Shown: positions 48,168 to 57,620, counted from the first letter of the stretch. The stretch is DNA of 64,000 bases from Rhodopseudomonas palustris (GCF_003031265.1 NZ_CP019966.1:558001-622000), one strand, 5' to 3'. Notes: generated by a model from the letters alone, not told the origin. Made by a program: numbers and translations.

Positions 48168-49313
48168 ATGCCGGCATCCGAAAACAAGTTCTTCATTCTG
48201 CTGCTGGTGGTCGCCACCGGACTGTTCGGTTGGATTCTGTGGCCGCTGTACAGCGCCGTGCTGTGGGGCATGGTGATCGCGATCCTGTTCGCGCCGCTGA
48301 ACCGCCAGCTCAACCGCGCCTTCGGCTTCCGGCGCAATCTCGCGGCCTTCACCTCGGTAGCGATCATCGTGCTGATGGTGCTGTTGCCGATGTCGCTGCT
48401 CGGCGCCGCCCTGGCGCGCGAGGCGGCTGCGACCTACACCAAGATCGAGTCCGGCAACCTCGATCTGCTGAAAACCATGCGGGAGCTATTGGCGTCCCGG
48501 CCCGATTGGCTCGGCGATCTGCTCAGCCGGTTCGGCGTCGGCAATCTCGCGGACATACAGCAGCGGCTGTCGGCTGCGCTATTGCGCGGCAGCCAGTATC
48601 TGGCCGGGCAGGCGCTCGATATAGGCCAGAGCACCTTCGACTTCACCGTCAATCTGTTCGTGATGGTGTATCTGCTGTTCTTCCTGCTGCGTGACGGCGA
48701 TCTGTTGGCCGGACGTATCCGCCGCGCGATGCCGCTCGGCGTCGATCATCAGAGCCGGCTGCTCGACAAGTTCACCGTGGTGATCCGTGCCACCGTGAAG
48801 GGCAACATGCTGATCGCGCTGATTCAGGGCGCGCTCGGCGGGCTCGCCTTCTATGTGCTCGGCATCAGCGGCGCGCTGATGTGGGCGGTGGTGATGGCGT
48901 TCCTGTCGCTTCTGCCGGCGGTCGGAGCCGGAATCGTCTGGCTGCCGATGGCGCTGTATCTGATCGCCACCGGCTCGGTTTGGCATGGCGTCGGGTTGGT
49001 CGTCTGGGGCTCGCTGGTGATCGGCATGGTCGACAACTTCCTCCGCCCGATCCTGGTCGGCAAAGATACGCGGATGCCGGACTACGTGGTGCTGATCTCC
49101 ACCCTCGGCGGTCTCGAAGTGTTCGGCCTGAACGGCTTCGTGATCGGCCCGGTGATCGCCGCGATGTTCATCGCCACCTGGGACATCTATTCGTCCGCGC
49201 GCCAGGATGCCGGCGATACGCCGCCGATCGGTGCCAATGCCAGCCCGGTCGAGGCCGAGCCGGTCGCAGTCGCCCCGATCCGTAGCGATCGTGGCACGAC
49301 GCCGGTCGCTTAA
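48168..49313 (+). CDS. AI-2E-family transporter (PerM-like)
   Basis: A 381-residue membrane protein with about eight helices. Family hallmarks are WPLYSAVLWGMVIAILFAPLNRQL near the N-terminus, TVNLFVMVYLLFFLLRDGD, and the C-terminal LLPAVGAGIVWLPMALYLI and DNFLRPILVGKDTRMP. Members export small molecules or sodium; an AI-2 role is shown only for some. AGGGGA precedes ATG 48168. Its stop overlaps the stop of the convergent chrR gene by four bases. Confidence 0.9.
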   Translation: MPASENKFFILLLVVATGLFGWILWPLYSAVLWGMVIAILFAPLNRQLNRAFGFRRNLAAFTSVAIIVLMVLLPMSLLGAALAREAAATYTKIESGNLDLLKTMRELLASRPDWLGDLLSRFGVGNLADIQQRLSAALLRGSQYLAGQALDIGQSTFDFTVNLFVMVYLLFFLLRDGDLLAGRIRRAMPLGVDHQSRLLDKFTVVIRATVKGNMLIALIQGALGGLAFYVLGISGALMWAVVMAFLSLLPAVGAGIVWLPMALYLIATGSVWHGVGLVVWGSLVIGMVDNFLRPILVGKDTRMPDYVVLISTLGGLEVFGLNGFVIGPVIAAMFIATWDIYSSARQDAGDTPPIGANASPVEAEPVAVAPIRSDRGTTPVA

Positions 49314-49972
49314 ATCCCGAACCAGGGTTGCAGCAGCCGGGCGAACCGGTTCTTGAACCGCAGCGGCGCGTCGGTGACGGCGAGGCAGATGCAGTCCTCG
49401 CCCGGGCCGGCCTGCGGCTGGTGTTCGGTGCGCTCGTCGGTCTCGGCGACGTCGCCGCGCCGCATCACGGTGTCGCCGTCACACAGCGATCCGTGCAGCA
49501 CCAGCGTCAGTTCGCGCCCGGAATGGCCGTGTTCGAACACCCGCGTGCCGGCCTCGAACCGCAGCATCCGGGCGCGCGGCCGGCAGCCTGGGATGTCGAT
49601 GGTGATCTGTTGCACGCGCGGTGCCAGCCGGGTCCAGCGCAAGCCGGCAAGGTCAGTACCGAGATAGCTGCGCAGCGGCTCGGGAATCACGATGTCGGAG
49701 CGCGGCCGCAGCGCCGTGGCAGGGATGGCGGAGGGAATCTCTGGCTCGGCTTGGGTCCGCGCCAGCACGCTCTGCCACAAGTCCGGCGTCACGTCCGCGG
49801 CGGGCAGCGCGTCGAGCATTTCGCCGCCGAGCGCATCGGCGGCGGCGGCCCGCGCACGGCAATGCGGGCACAGCGCCAGATGGGTGGCGACCAACAGGCT
49901 AGAAGCTTCGTCCAGCGCGCCGGCGGCGTAGCTCAGCAGCAGATCGTCGCCGATGTGGTGCCGCACCGTCAT
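49310..49972 (-). CDS. chrR: Anti-sigma factor ChrR (zinc, cupin)
   Basis: A 220-residue ZAS anti-sigma factor. The N-terminal zinc site fits ChrR of Rhodobacter at the same positions: His6, His31, Cys35 and Cys38 (MTVRHH, HLALCPHCR). The C-terminal cupin domain has RVFEHGHSGRELTLVLHGSL. ChrR holds RpoE inactive until singlet oxygen or certain organic peroxides release it; the cupin domain is needed for that. Its ATG overlaps the rpoE stop as ATGA, so both are made in step. Confidence 0.93.
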   Translation of the reverse strand: MTVRHHIGDDLLLSYAAGALDEASSLLVATHLALCPHCRARAAAADALGGEMLDALPAADVTPDLWQSVLARTQAEPEIPSAIPATALRPRSDIVIPEPLRSYLGTDLAGLRWTRLAPRVQQITIDIPGCRPRARMLRFEAGTRVFEHGHSGRELTLVLHGSLCDGDTVMRRGDVAETDERTEHQPQAGPGEDCICLAVTDAPLRFKNRFARLLQPWFGI

Positions 49973-50556
49973 CGCGGCTCTCCGACGGGCGCATCGAGTG
50001 CCGCCCGCAGCTTGCCGAAGGCGAGCCGGATTCGCGACTTCACGGTGCCGACCGGCAGGCCGAGCTGCTCGGCGATCTCGCTGTGCGATTGGTTTTCGTA
50101 GAACGACAGCATCAAAACACTCTTCTCGTTGAACGACAGCGTCTCCATCACGTCGCGCACCCGCTGCTCAGTTTCGGTGCGCTCCAGCCGGCGGTCGGGC
50201 GGCTCCTCCTCGTCGGGCACGAATGCCGGATCGTTGGGATCGAAGTTCGGCCGCTTCGCCTGGCGCAGCCGGTCGATGCTGAGATTGCGCGCGATGGTGA
50301 AGATCCAGGTCGAAGCCGAGGCTCTGGCCGGGTCGAACTGCGCGGCGCTGCGCCAGACCGACACCATCGTCTCCTGGGTGATCTCTTCGGCCAGGGCCGG
50401 ATCGCCGCCACGCCGGGCGAAGTATGATTTTAGGCGCGGTGCGAAATGGCGAAACAGCATCTCGAACGCGGCTCGATCCTGTGCGGCCGCGATCCGGACG
50501 ATGCAGTCCGCCATCTCCGCCGAAGGCGGGCGTGGACCGTCGCGCAATTGATCCAT
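49969..50556 (-). CDS. rpoE: ECF sigma factor RpoE (singlet-oxygen response)
   Basis: A 195-residue group IV sigma factor of the ECF11 kind. Region 2 includes FEMLFRHFAPRLKSYFARRGG, EEITQETMVSVWRSAAQFD and STWIFTIARNLSIDRLR. Region 4 has MLSFYENQSHSEIAEQLGLPVGTVKSRIRLAFGKL, and DPNDPAFVPDEEEPPDRRLE is the acidic linker. ATG 50556 gives the normal family length; the frame is open to 50847. The partner chrR is coupled downstream. A TGATCC-N18-TATCA sequence upstream suggests autoregulation. In Rhodobacter this pair protects phototrophs against singlet oxygen made by bacteriochlorophyll. Confidence 0.94.
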   Translation of the reverse strand: MDQLRDGPRPPSAEMADCIVRIAAAQDRAAFEMLFRHFAPRLKSYFARRGGDPALAEEITQETMVSVWRSAAQFDPARASASTWIFTIARNLSIDRLRQAKRPNFDPNDPAFVPDEEEPPDRRLERTETEQRVRDVMETLSFNEKSVLMLSFYENQSHSEIAEQLGLPVGTVKSRIRLAFGKLRAALDAPVGEPR

Positions 50557-50777
50557 GACGACCGCTCCGTTGCCGGGCGCGCACCGATCCGCAAGATCGC
50601 CTTGAAGCGCACGCTCTGAACCCTGCAGCCTAACGCGGGACGCGGCGATGCGGAGCGCGCCATGTGTCGCGCTCACATGCTCGCGAGTAGTAATCAGGTA
50701 GTCGCGCGTGAGGACCGAATCTGGTGTGCGGAGAATCATGAGCAGCGAGCGCGCGATCGGATTGATTGCATTTGTTC

Positions 50778-50806
50778 TGATACGAACCAGCCGATCGTTT
50801 GGATCA
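50778..50806 (-). promoter_or_regulatory. RpoE-type promoter facing rpoE–chrR
   Basis: Minus strand: TGATCC (50806–50801), 18 bases, TATCA (50782–50778). The Rhodobacter RpoE consensus is TGATCC-N18-TAAGA. The −35 and spacing are exact; the −10 matches in three of five bases. Confidence 0.6.
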
Positions 50807-50887
50807 CCGCATCCCGACAAAAAATCGCATGCGGCAACCGAGCGCATCAGGCCGGGCCCGGCTCACGCGGCTGTGATGGCGAAGCGG

Positions 50888-50916
50888 TGATCCGACGGCG
50901 CCGCCGCTTCGTAAAC
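50888..50916 (+). promoter_or_regulatory. RpoE-type promoter facing the 34-residue peptide gene
   Basis: Plus strand: TGATCC (50888–50893), 18 bases, TAAAC (50912–50916). The −35 and spacing are exact; the −10 matches TAA of TAAGA. It ends 28 bases before the ATG at 50945. Confidence 0.65.
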
Positions 50917-50944
50917 AGCGTGCTAACAGCCAACGGGAGGTTTG

Positions 50945-51049
50945 ATGATGTCGATGCTTCGGAAACTGAACGGCATGGAAGCTGCTGTGATCGGCGGCGC
51001 GCTCCTGATGACGCTCGCTCCGCTGGTGCCGTACGCGATGCTCGGCTGA
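50945..51049 (+). CDS. 34-residue membrane peptide, candidate RpoE target
   Basis: ATG 50945, preceded by GGGAGG four bases upstream, opens MMSMLRKLNGMEAAVIGG followed by ALLMTLAPLVPYAMLG and a TGA. The N-terminus is basic and the C-terminal ~22 residues form one hydrophobic segment, so it is probably an inner-membrane peptide. An RpoE(ChrR)-type promoter lies directly upstream and a G/C hairpin downstream, giving a complete small transcription unit. Divergent placement from rpoE–chrR suggests a role in the singlet-oxygen or membrane-stress response. No family is recognised. An alternative is a fortuitous frame inside a stress-induced small RNA. Confidence 0.65.
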   Translation: MMSMLRKLNGMEAAVIGGALLMTLAPLVPYAMLG

Positions 51050-51101
51050 TCTTCGGCGACAGCAACGTGACCGATCGAACGCGAGCCCAGCCATGGTCGC
51101 G

Positions 51102-51128
51102 GGGCCTGCCGGCGATGCCGGCGGGCCC
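51102..51128 (+). terminator. Hairpin after the 34-residue peptide gene
   Basis: gggcctgccggc (51102–51113) pairs with gccggcgggccc (51117–51128), with one G·U and a 3-base loop. The T-run (51147–51151) is about 18 bases further on, so it is not a classic terminator. Confidence 0.5.
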
Positions 51129-51188
51129 TCGACTCTGAGGTGGGTCTTTTTGTGTGGTTCGGCTGCTACGCCGAACGTTATTCGATCG

Positions 51189-52070
51189 TCAGCTCGCCTT
51201 GCCGGACAGCGTCTGCACCAGCGCGATGAACTGACTCGCCAGCGGATTGTTGGCGCCGGTCGTTAGCGCGTAGACATCGGCTGAAATCGGCGGTCCGGCG
51301 ATCGGCCGATACACCACGTCCTGATGCGCCAGCTTGCTGACGAATTCCGGGATGATGGCGATGCCGAGACCCGCAGCGACCAGGCTCGTCAGCGATGCCG
51401 ACTCGATCGCCTGATGAGTGACGCGCGGCGCATAGCCTGCCTCGAAGCAGCACTGCCACAGATACTTGGCAAATAGCGAATCCTCCAGCCGCAGAAACAC
51501 GAAGCTCTCGTCCCGGAGATCCGCCAGCGTCACCTTCCTGGCCGATAGCGCGTGGCCTTTCGGCAGCACCAGCCGGACCGATTCCCGCCACGCCAGTTCG
51601 CTGGTGATCTCGGCATCCTGCGGCGGACAGCGCAGGAAGCTCACATCGGTCTGGCCGGATTTCAGTGCTGCGACCTGCCGGTCGGGCGACATCTCGTGGA
51701 TGCGGAGATCGACGTTCGGGTAGTTGAGCGCAAACTGCTGGATCGCTCGCCCGAGCGGGCCGGTGAGCACTGATCCGGTCAGCCCGACATTGAGAATGCC
51801 GGCGGTGCCGGCGCCGATCGAGCGGGCGCGCTGCACGGCGGTTTCGGCCCGCTCCAGAATCGCGAGCGCCTGCTTCAGAAAATCCTCGCCGGCCCGGGTC
51901 AGCGCGACGCGGCGTGTGGTCCGTTCGAACAGCGGGGTGCCGATCTCGGCCTCCAAATCCCTGATCTGCTGGCTGAGTGGCGGCTGCGCCACGCCGAGGC
52001 TGTCGGCAGCCGCGGTGAAATTCAGGTGCCGCGCCACGGCGGCGAAATAGCGGAGATGGCGGATTTCCAT
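51189..52070 (-). CDS. LysR-family regulator
   Basis: A 293-residue activator-type regulator. The N-terminal winged helix reads MEIRHLRYFAAVARHLNFTAAADSLGVAQPPLSQQIRDLE. The effector domain has LNVGLTGSVLTGPLGRAI and ends IAIIPEFVSKLAHQDV. It is divergent from the symporter–allE–allA genes, and a T-N11-A box lies between, so it probably controls that operon and itself. The inducer would be a ureide or a product such as glyoxylate, but this is inferred from neighbours only. Confidence 0.9.
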   Translation of the reverse strand: MEIRHLRYFAAVARHLNFTAAADSLGVAQPPLSQQIRDLEAEIGTPLFERTTRRVALTRAGEDFLKQALAILERAETAVQRARSIGAGTAGILNVGLTGSVLTGPLGRAIQQFALNYPNVDLRIHEMSPDRQVAALKSGQTDVSFLRCPPQDAEITSELAWRESVRLVLPKGHALSARKVTLADLRDESFVFLRLEDSLFAKYLWQCCFEAGYAPRVTHQAIESASLTSLVAAGLGIAIIPEFVSKLAHQDVVYRPIAGPPISADVYALTTGANNPLASQFIALVQTLSGKAS

Positions 52071-52079
52071 CCCTCAATC

Positions 52080-52094
52080 ATATGTCAAACGTAT
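52080..52094. promoter_or_regulatory. Candidate LysR-binding box
   Basis: ATATGTCAAACGTAT contains T-N11-A (52081–52093) with ATA/TAT and GT/AC symmetry. It lies 10 bases ahead of the LysR start and 82 ahead of the symporter start. Confidence 0.5.
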
Positions 52095-52175
52095 CAATCG
52101 AGACACATGAAATATTTGACGTCTAGAAACTCAGCAGTGATTGTTTCGCAGGCTCCAAATCCCGGGAACATTCCG

Positions 52176-53483
52176 ATGACGCGGTTTTTCAGGTCGCTGT
52201 TTGGGCAGGTGGTCGCCGCCCTCGTGCTTGGTGTGGCCCTCGGTGCGTTGTGGCCTGAGGTCGGGGTCGCGCTGAAGCCGCTCGGCGACCTGTTCATCAA
52301 ACTGATCAAGTTCGCGATCGCCCCGCTGGTGTTCGGCGTGGTGGTCAACGGCATCGTCGGCGCCGGCGACCTGAAAAAGGTCGGGCGGGTCGGGCTGAAA
52401 TCGCTGATCTACTTCGAAGCCGTGACGACCGTCGCGCTCGCGCTCGGTATCGTGCTGGCCTACGTGTTCCAGCCGGGCGCCGGCATGAACGTCAACACCG
52501 CGACGCTCGATGGCTCGGCACTCGCCGGCTACAGCAGTCACGTCAAGGAAGTCACCGGCTTCACCGACTTCATCATGCGGCTGGTGCCCACCACCTTCAT
52601 CGACGCGTTTGCCAAGGGCGACGTGCTGCAGGTGCTGATCATCGCGATCCTGTTCGGCGCCGGGCTGTCGCTGCTCGGCGAGCGGGGCAAGCCCTTGGCC
52701 GACAGCATCGAGCGCATCACGGAGGTGCTGTTCAAGATCATCGGCATCATCGTCAAGCTGGCGCCGCTCGGCGTGCTCGGCGCGGTGTCGTTCACGGTCG
52801 CCAAATACGGAATCGGCTCGCTCAAGCAGCTCGGCCTGTTGGTCGGCCTGTTCTATGCCGGCGTCGCGCTGTTCGTGTTCGTGATCCTCGGCAGCATCAT
52901 GCGGCTGGCGGGCTTCAGCCTGTTCAAGCTGCTGGCTTACTTGCGCGAAGAACTGACGGTGGTGGCCGGCACCGCCTCATCCGACAGCGTGCTGCCGCAG
53001 GTGATGCGCAAGCTGGAGCGGCTCGGCATCAAGGACTCCACGGTCGGTCTGGTGATTCCGACCGGCTACTCGTTCAACCTCGATGCGTTCTCGCTGTATC
53101 TGACGCTGGCGACGGTGTTCATCGCCCAGGCCACCAATACGCCGCTGTCGTTCGGCCATCTATTGGTGATCCTCGGCATCGCGCTGCTGACCTCCAAGGG
53201 CGCCCACGGCGTTCCCGGCTCGGCGATCGTGGTGCTGGCCGCGACGCTGTCGGCGGTGCCGGATATTCCGCTGATCGGGCTCGTGCTGGTGCTGTCGGTC
53301 GACTGGTTCGTCGGCATTGCCCGGGCACTCGGCAATCTGGTCGGCAACTGCGTAGCGACCGTGGTGATCGCCGCATGGGAGGGCGATATCGACCGCGCCC
53401 AGGCAAAACGCGTGCTGAACGGCGAGGTCACCACCGACACCGCCGCAATCCTCGACGCGCCGATCGCCGAAGCCTCTGCCTGA
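52176..53483 (+). CDS. Dicarboxylate/amino-acid:cation symporter (DctA/GltP-like)
   Basis: A 435-residue DAACS-family symporter with eight helices and two re-entrant loops. Substrate-binding motifs are GTASSDSVLPQV (serine-rich loop) and IPTGYSFNLDAFSLYLT, and KGAHGVPGSAIVVLAATL. ATG 52176 (MTRFFRSLFG) fits the family. The gene precedes allE by 38 bases, so it may import a ureide-related acid or export/import glyoxylate or another dicarboxylate; this is inferred from context only. Confidence 0.9.
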   Translation: MTRFFRSLFGQVVAALVLGVALGALWPEVGVALKPLGDLFIKLIKFAIAPLVFGVVVNGIVGAGDLKKVGRVGLKSLIYFEAVTTVALALGIVLAYVFQPGAGMNVNTATLDGSALAGYSSHVKEVTGFTDFIMRLVPTTFIDAFAKGDVLQVLIIAILFGAGLSLLGERGKPLADSIERITEVLFKIIGIIVKLAPLGVLGAVSFTVAKYGIGSLKQLGLLVGLFYAGVALFVFVILGSIMRLAGFSLFKLLAYLREELTVVAGTASSDSVLPQVMRKLERLGIKDSTVGLVIPTGYSFNLDAFSLYLTLATVFIAQATNTPLSFGHLLVILGIALLTSKGAHGVPGSAIVVLAATLSAVPDIPLIGLVLVLSVDWFVGIARALGNLVGNCVATVVIAAWEGDIDRAQAKRVLNGEVTTDTAAILDAPIAEASA

Positions 53484-53521
53484 CCGCCCAGCCTGATACC
53501 AAGAAACGCAGGGAGACCGCG

Positions 53522-54361
53522 ATGAACGCCCCGATCTACAACCCGGCTTGCGGCGGGCTGCCGCCGCAGAGCACGCTGCACACCGGCCGCGCGGTGTTCA
53601 CCGAGGCCTATGCGGTGATCCCGCACGGCGTGATGAGCGATATCGTCACCAGCCTGCTGCCCGGCTGGACCAATACCCGCGTCTGGATTCTGGCGCGGCC
53701 GCTGTCCGGTTTCGCCGAGACCTTCGCGCAATATCTGGTGGAGGTCGCGCCCGGCGGCGGCAGCGACCATCCGGAGCCGGATCCGCAGGGCGAAGGCGTC
53801 GTCTTCGTGGTCGGCGGCGCGCCGAGCCTCGAGCTCGGCGGCAAGTGCCACGCGCTGCGCCCCGGCAGCTACGCCTATCTGCCGCCCGGCTGCGGCTGGC
53901 GGTTGCATAACGCTGGCTCCGAGCCGGCGCGCTTCCACTGGATTCGCAAGGCCTACGAACCTGTCCATGGTCTTGCTGCGCCGGATGCCTTCGTCACCCA
54001 TGAGCCCGAGATCGAGCCCGCCGGCATGACCGGCACCGGCGGCACCTGGGCGACGACGCGGTTCGTTTCCCCGGAGGATCTGCGCCACGACATGCACGTC
54101 AACATCGTCACGTTGCAGGCCGGCGCCTCGATTCCGTTCGAGGAAACCCATGTGATGGAGCACGGGCTGTTCGTGCTCGAAGGCAAGGCGGTGTATCGGC
54201 TCAACCGCGACTGGGTCGAAGTCGAGGCCGGCGACTTCATGTGGCTGCGCGCGTTCTGCCCGCAGGCCTGCTACGCCGGCGGTCCCGGCCGCTTCCGCTA
54301 TCTGCTGTACAAGGACGTCAACCGTCACCCGGCGCTCGGCCGCCGCGGGCTCGGACGATGA
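53522..54361 (+). CDS. allE: (S)-ureidoglycine aminohydrolase
   Basis: A 279-residue bicupin that converts (S)-ureidoglycine to (S)-ureidoglycolate with release of ammonia, in purine (allantoin) breakdown. It uses Mn2+. The second cupin carries SIPFEETHVMEHGLFVLEGKAVYRLN, the metal-binding Glu/His set. The first cupin has APGGGSDHPEPDPQGEGVVFVVGG. ATG 53522 follows AGGGAG. Its stop overlaps the allA start as ATGA. With allA it makes two consecutive steps. Confidence 0.9.
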   Translation: MNAPIYNPACGGLPPQSTLHTGRAVFTEAYAVIPHGVMSDIVTSLLPGWTNTRVWILARPLSGFAETFAQYLVEVAPGGGSDHPEPDPQGEGVVFVVGGAPSLELGGKCHALRPGSYAYLPPGCGWRLHNAGSEPARFHWIRKAYEPVHGLAAPDAFVTHEPEIEPAGMTGTGGTWATTRFVSPEDLRHDMHVNIVTLQAGASIPFEETHVMEHGLFVLEGKAVYRLNRDWVEVEAGDFMWLRAFCPQACYAGGPGRFRYLLYKDVNRHPALGRRGLGR

Positions 54362-54870
54362 CTGCGACCGCGCGAAAAATCGTGGCGCAGCCGCTGACGG
54401 CGGCGGCGTTCGCGCCGTTCGGGCAGGTGATCGATACGGCGCAGGCCTCTTCGCGTCCGATGAATGCCGGCATGGCAAGGCGCTTCCACGACCTCGCCGA
54501 GATCGAGGTGATCGGCGACGGCGCGCGCGTGGTGGTCGGCTTGGTCGAGGCGCAGCCTTACGCGATGCCGCTCTGGCTCAACCTGGTCGAGCGCCATCCG
54601 CTCGGCGCCCAGGCGTTCGTGCCGCTGAACACCGCGCCGTTTCTGGTGGTGGTCTGCCCGGATGAAGCCGGCAAGCCCGGCGCGCCGCAGGCCTTCGTCA
54701 CCGCCCCGCATCAGGGCATCTGCTACGCCCGCAACATCTGGCACAGCGTGCTGACGCCGTTCGGCGCCGCGCAGGATTTCGTGGTGATCGACCGCAGCGG
54801 GCCGGGCGTGAATCTGGAAGAGCACGTGTTCGACGAACCGTGGATCGTGCACCTGCCGACCTGCCATTGA
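54358..54870 (+). CDS. allA: Ureidoglycolate lyase
   Basis: A 170-residue cupin-fold enzyme that splits (S)-ureidoglycolate into glyoxylate and urea. Family segments seen are AFAPFGQVIDT, the metal/substrate region WLNLVERHPLGAQAFVPLN and APHQGICYARNIWHSVLTPFG. It is translationally coupled to allE by a 4-base overlap. No allantoinase, allantoate amidohydrolase or urease gene is in the window, so earlier and later steps must be elsewhere. Confidence 0.93.
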   Translation: MTATARKIVAQPLTAAAFAPFGQVIDTAQASSRPMNAGMARRFHDLAEIEVIGDGARVVVGLVEAQPYAMPLWLNLVERHPLGAQAFVPLNTAPFLVVVCPDEAGKPGAPQAFVTAPHQGICYARNIWHSVLTPFGAAQDFVVIDRSGPGVNLEEHVFDEPWIVHLPTCH

Positions 54871-55024
54871 CGCTGCGGCTCTGCAACGAGCCGCGCCGGA
54901 CGTCACGTCGCTGGCGGCTAGCGTATGTCTGGCTTCGACAGAATCAGGACTGCGCTTCTGAGCGGTCGTTAGCTTGCAGAACCGCATGGTTCGAGACGGC
55001 GCTTCGATCTGACGCGGAACTGCT

Positions 55025-55648
55025 CTACGGCCGCTCAAACGTGATGCTGTAGCCGAACGCGTTGCCGGTGCAGCGCAGCTCCCGAAATCCCGCAGCCGAA
55101 ACCCGCTCGCGCACGCGGCGGCGGGAGACGTAGTGCGGATCGAACACGCTCTCGGCGACCAGTAGTCGGCCGCCGGGGCGCAGCATGCGATGCACCGACG
55201 GAAAGATTTCGGGGCCGCGCGGAAATTCGCCGAGTGCCATCACCATCACGGCGGCATCGAGCGAGCCCGCCGCGACGGCTGCTTGCCGCACGTCGGCGCG
55301 GAGCGGGCGGATGTTGGTCAGCGCTTCGGCCTCAGCCTTGGCGGCCACCTTCGCCAGCATGCCGTCCTGAATGTCGAGCGCGGTCACTTGGCCGCCTGGT
55401 CCGACAGCGCGCGCCAGCGGAAGCGTCACCCGTCCGGGGCCGCAGCCGATGTCGATCGCATGGTCGCCCGACCGCAGCTGTAATTGAGCCACGACCTGTT
55501 CGGAGCGCGTGGCGCGCGCCAGCGGGTTCTCCATCTCCACCAGCCAGGCGATCTCCGACGGGCAAGGCAGCACCGTCCGCCTGGACGCCATCCGCCAGCC
55601 CACCCAGAGGGCCAGCAGCACCAGCAGAACAAGAAAACCCGACATCAC
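55025..55648 (-). CDS. Membrane-anchored SAM-dependent methyltransferase
   Basis: A 207-residue class I methyltransferase. An N-terminal hydrophobic segment (FLVLLVLLALWVGWRMA) anchors or exports it. Motif I is HAIDIGCGPGRVTLPLA, motif II TALDIQDGMLAKV, and then LDAAVMVMALGEFP. It resembles the Methyltransf_11/25 groups; the substrate, possibly a lipid or quinone, is unknown. It stands alone between allA and the HNH nuclease gene. Confidence 0.84.
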   Translation of the reverse strand: MMSGFLVLLVLLALWVGWRMASRRTVLPCPSEIAWLVEMENPLARATRSEQVVAQLQLRSGDHAIDIGCGPGRVTLPLARAVGPGGQVTALDIQDGMLAKVAAKAEAEALTNIRPLRADVRQAAVAAGSLDAAVMVMALGEFPRGPEIFPSVHRMLRPGGRLLVAESVFDPHYVSRRRVRERVSAAGFRELRCTGNAFGYSITFERP

Positions 55649-55760
55649 CGATCCGTTCGCACGCGCATTCGAACGCAGCAGTGCAGCCTGCGGGAGGCGG
55701 TGTAAAGCGGGCAGGGCAGGTGTGATGACGGGGGGCGACGAGATGACGTCCGGCCGAGGG

Positions 55761-56318
55761 CTACGGATCCAGCTCGGTGTCCCAGTACAAGTAATCGAGC
55801 CAGCTCTCGTGCAGATAGTTCGGCGGGAACAGTCGGCCGTTGCGATGGAGCTGATGCACCGTCGGGGCGAATGCGGTCTGGCGCGGAAACATCTTGGCCT
55901 GTTCGGGCGTCAGATTGCCCTTGCGCAAGTTGCACGGCGAGCAGGCGGCGACGACGTTTTCCCAGGTGGTCTGGCCGCCCTTGGAGCGCGGGATGATGTG
56001 ATCGAAGGTGAGATCTTCGGGGGCGCCGCAATACTGGCAGACGAACCGATCGCGCAGGAACACGTTGAACCGGGTGAAGGCCGGATGCGTGGTCGGTTTG
56101 ACGAAGGATTTCAGAGAGACGACGCTGGGAAGCCGAAACTCGTGGTTCGGACTATGCACCGCGCGGTCGTAATGGGCGACAATATTGACGCGATCAAGGA
56201 ACACCGCTTTGACCGCGTCCTGCCACGACCAAAGCGACAACGGATAGTAGCTGAGCGGCCGGAAGTCCGCGTTGAGCACCAGCACCGGCCAACCGCCATG
56301 TGAGACATGCGCGTTCAA
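55761..56318 (-). CDS. HNH endonuclease
   Basis: A 185-residue protein, nearly universal as a single gene in Rhizobiales. The HNH/zinc module is FVCQYCGAPEDLTFDHIIPRSKGG…NVVAACSPCNLRK with CxxC pairs and the DHI catalytic motif. The N-terminal ~70 residues (VLVLNADFRPLSYYPLSLWSWQDAVKAVF) are typical of this long-HNH group. Function is unknown; no phage or restriction context is present. It is divergent from cysK. Confidence 0.93.
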   Translation of the reverse strand: MNAHVSHGGWPVLVLNADFRPLSYYPLSLWSWQDAVKAVFLDRVNIVAHYDRAVHSPNHEFRLPSVVSLKSFVKPTTHPAFTRFNVFLRDRFVCQYCGAPEDLTFDHIIPRSKGGQTTWENVVAACSPCNLRKGNLTPEQAKMFPRQTAFAPTVHQLHRNGRLFPPNYLHESWLDYLYWDTELDP

Positions 56319-56599
56319 GAAACGCTCCTGACCCCCGTCGATCGACGCTGCGAAGCAGCATGCGAAGGCATACTACAGTCAGCGTGACGGGCTTGTGAAG
56401 GGCGATGCAGAAATGTCTCTCCCGCAGGGCGGGATTTCAGCCCAAGCTGGAGCGCATAAGCAGCAGACGTATTCCAGAAACCCGTCGCTTTAGAGGTGTT
56501 TGTTCCATTTTTACCCGCCGCGTTGACGGGGCCGCGGCGGCCTAGCAGATTGCCCAGTGACAGTTCCCGTAAATCCGCCAACCTAAGTGAGGAGGCGTC

Positions 56600-57598
<999 letters not shown>

Positions 57599-57620
57599 TC
57601 GAAAGAGTGTAGATGCTGAT

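Larger units (their letters stand above)
50557..50944. other. 388-base divergent region between rpoE–chrR and a small gene
   Basis: It holds two divergent RpoE-type promoter candidates (separate entries) about 80 bases apart. On the rpoE side about 215 bases lie between the predicted transcript start and ATG 50556, an unusually long leader. No other gene is visible. Confidence 0.5.

Noticed and set aside
56319..56599. Possible riboswitch in the cysK leader
   Set aside because: Only one GC-rich hairpin is visible; nothing matches SAM-type or other aptamer cores that I know.
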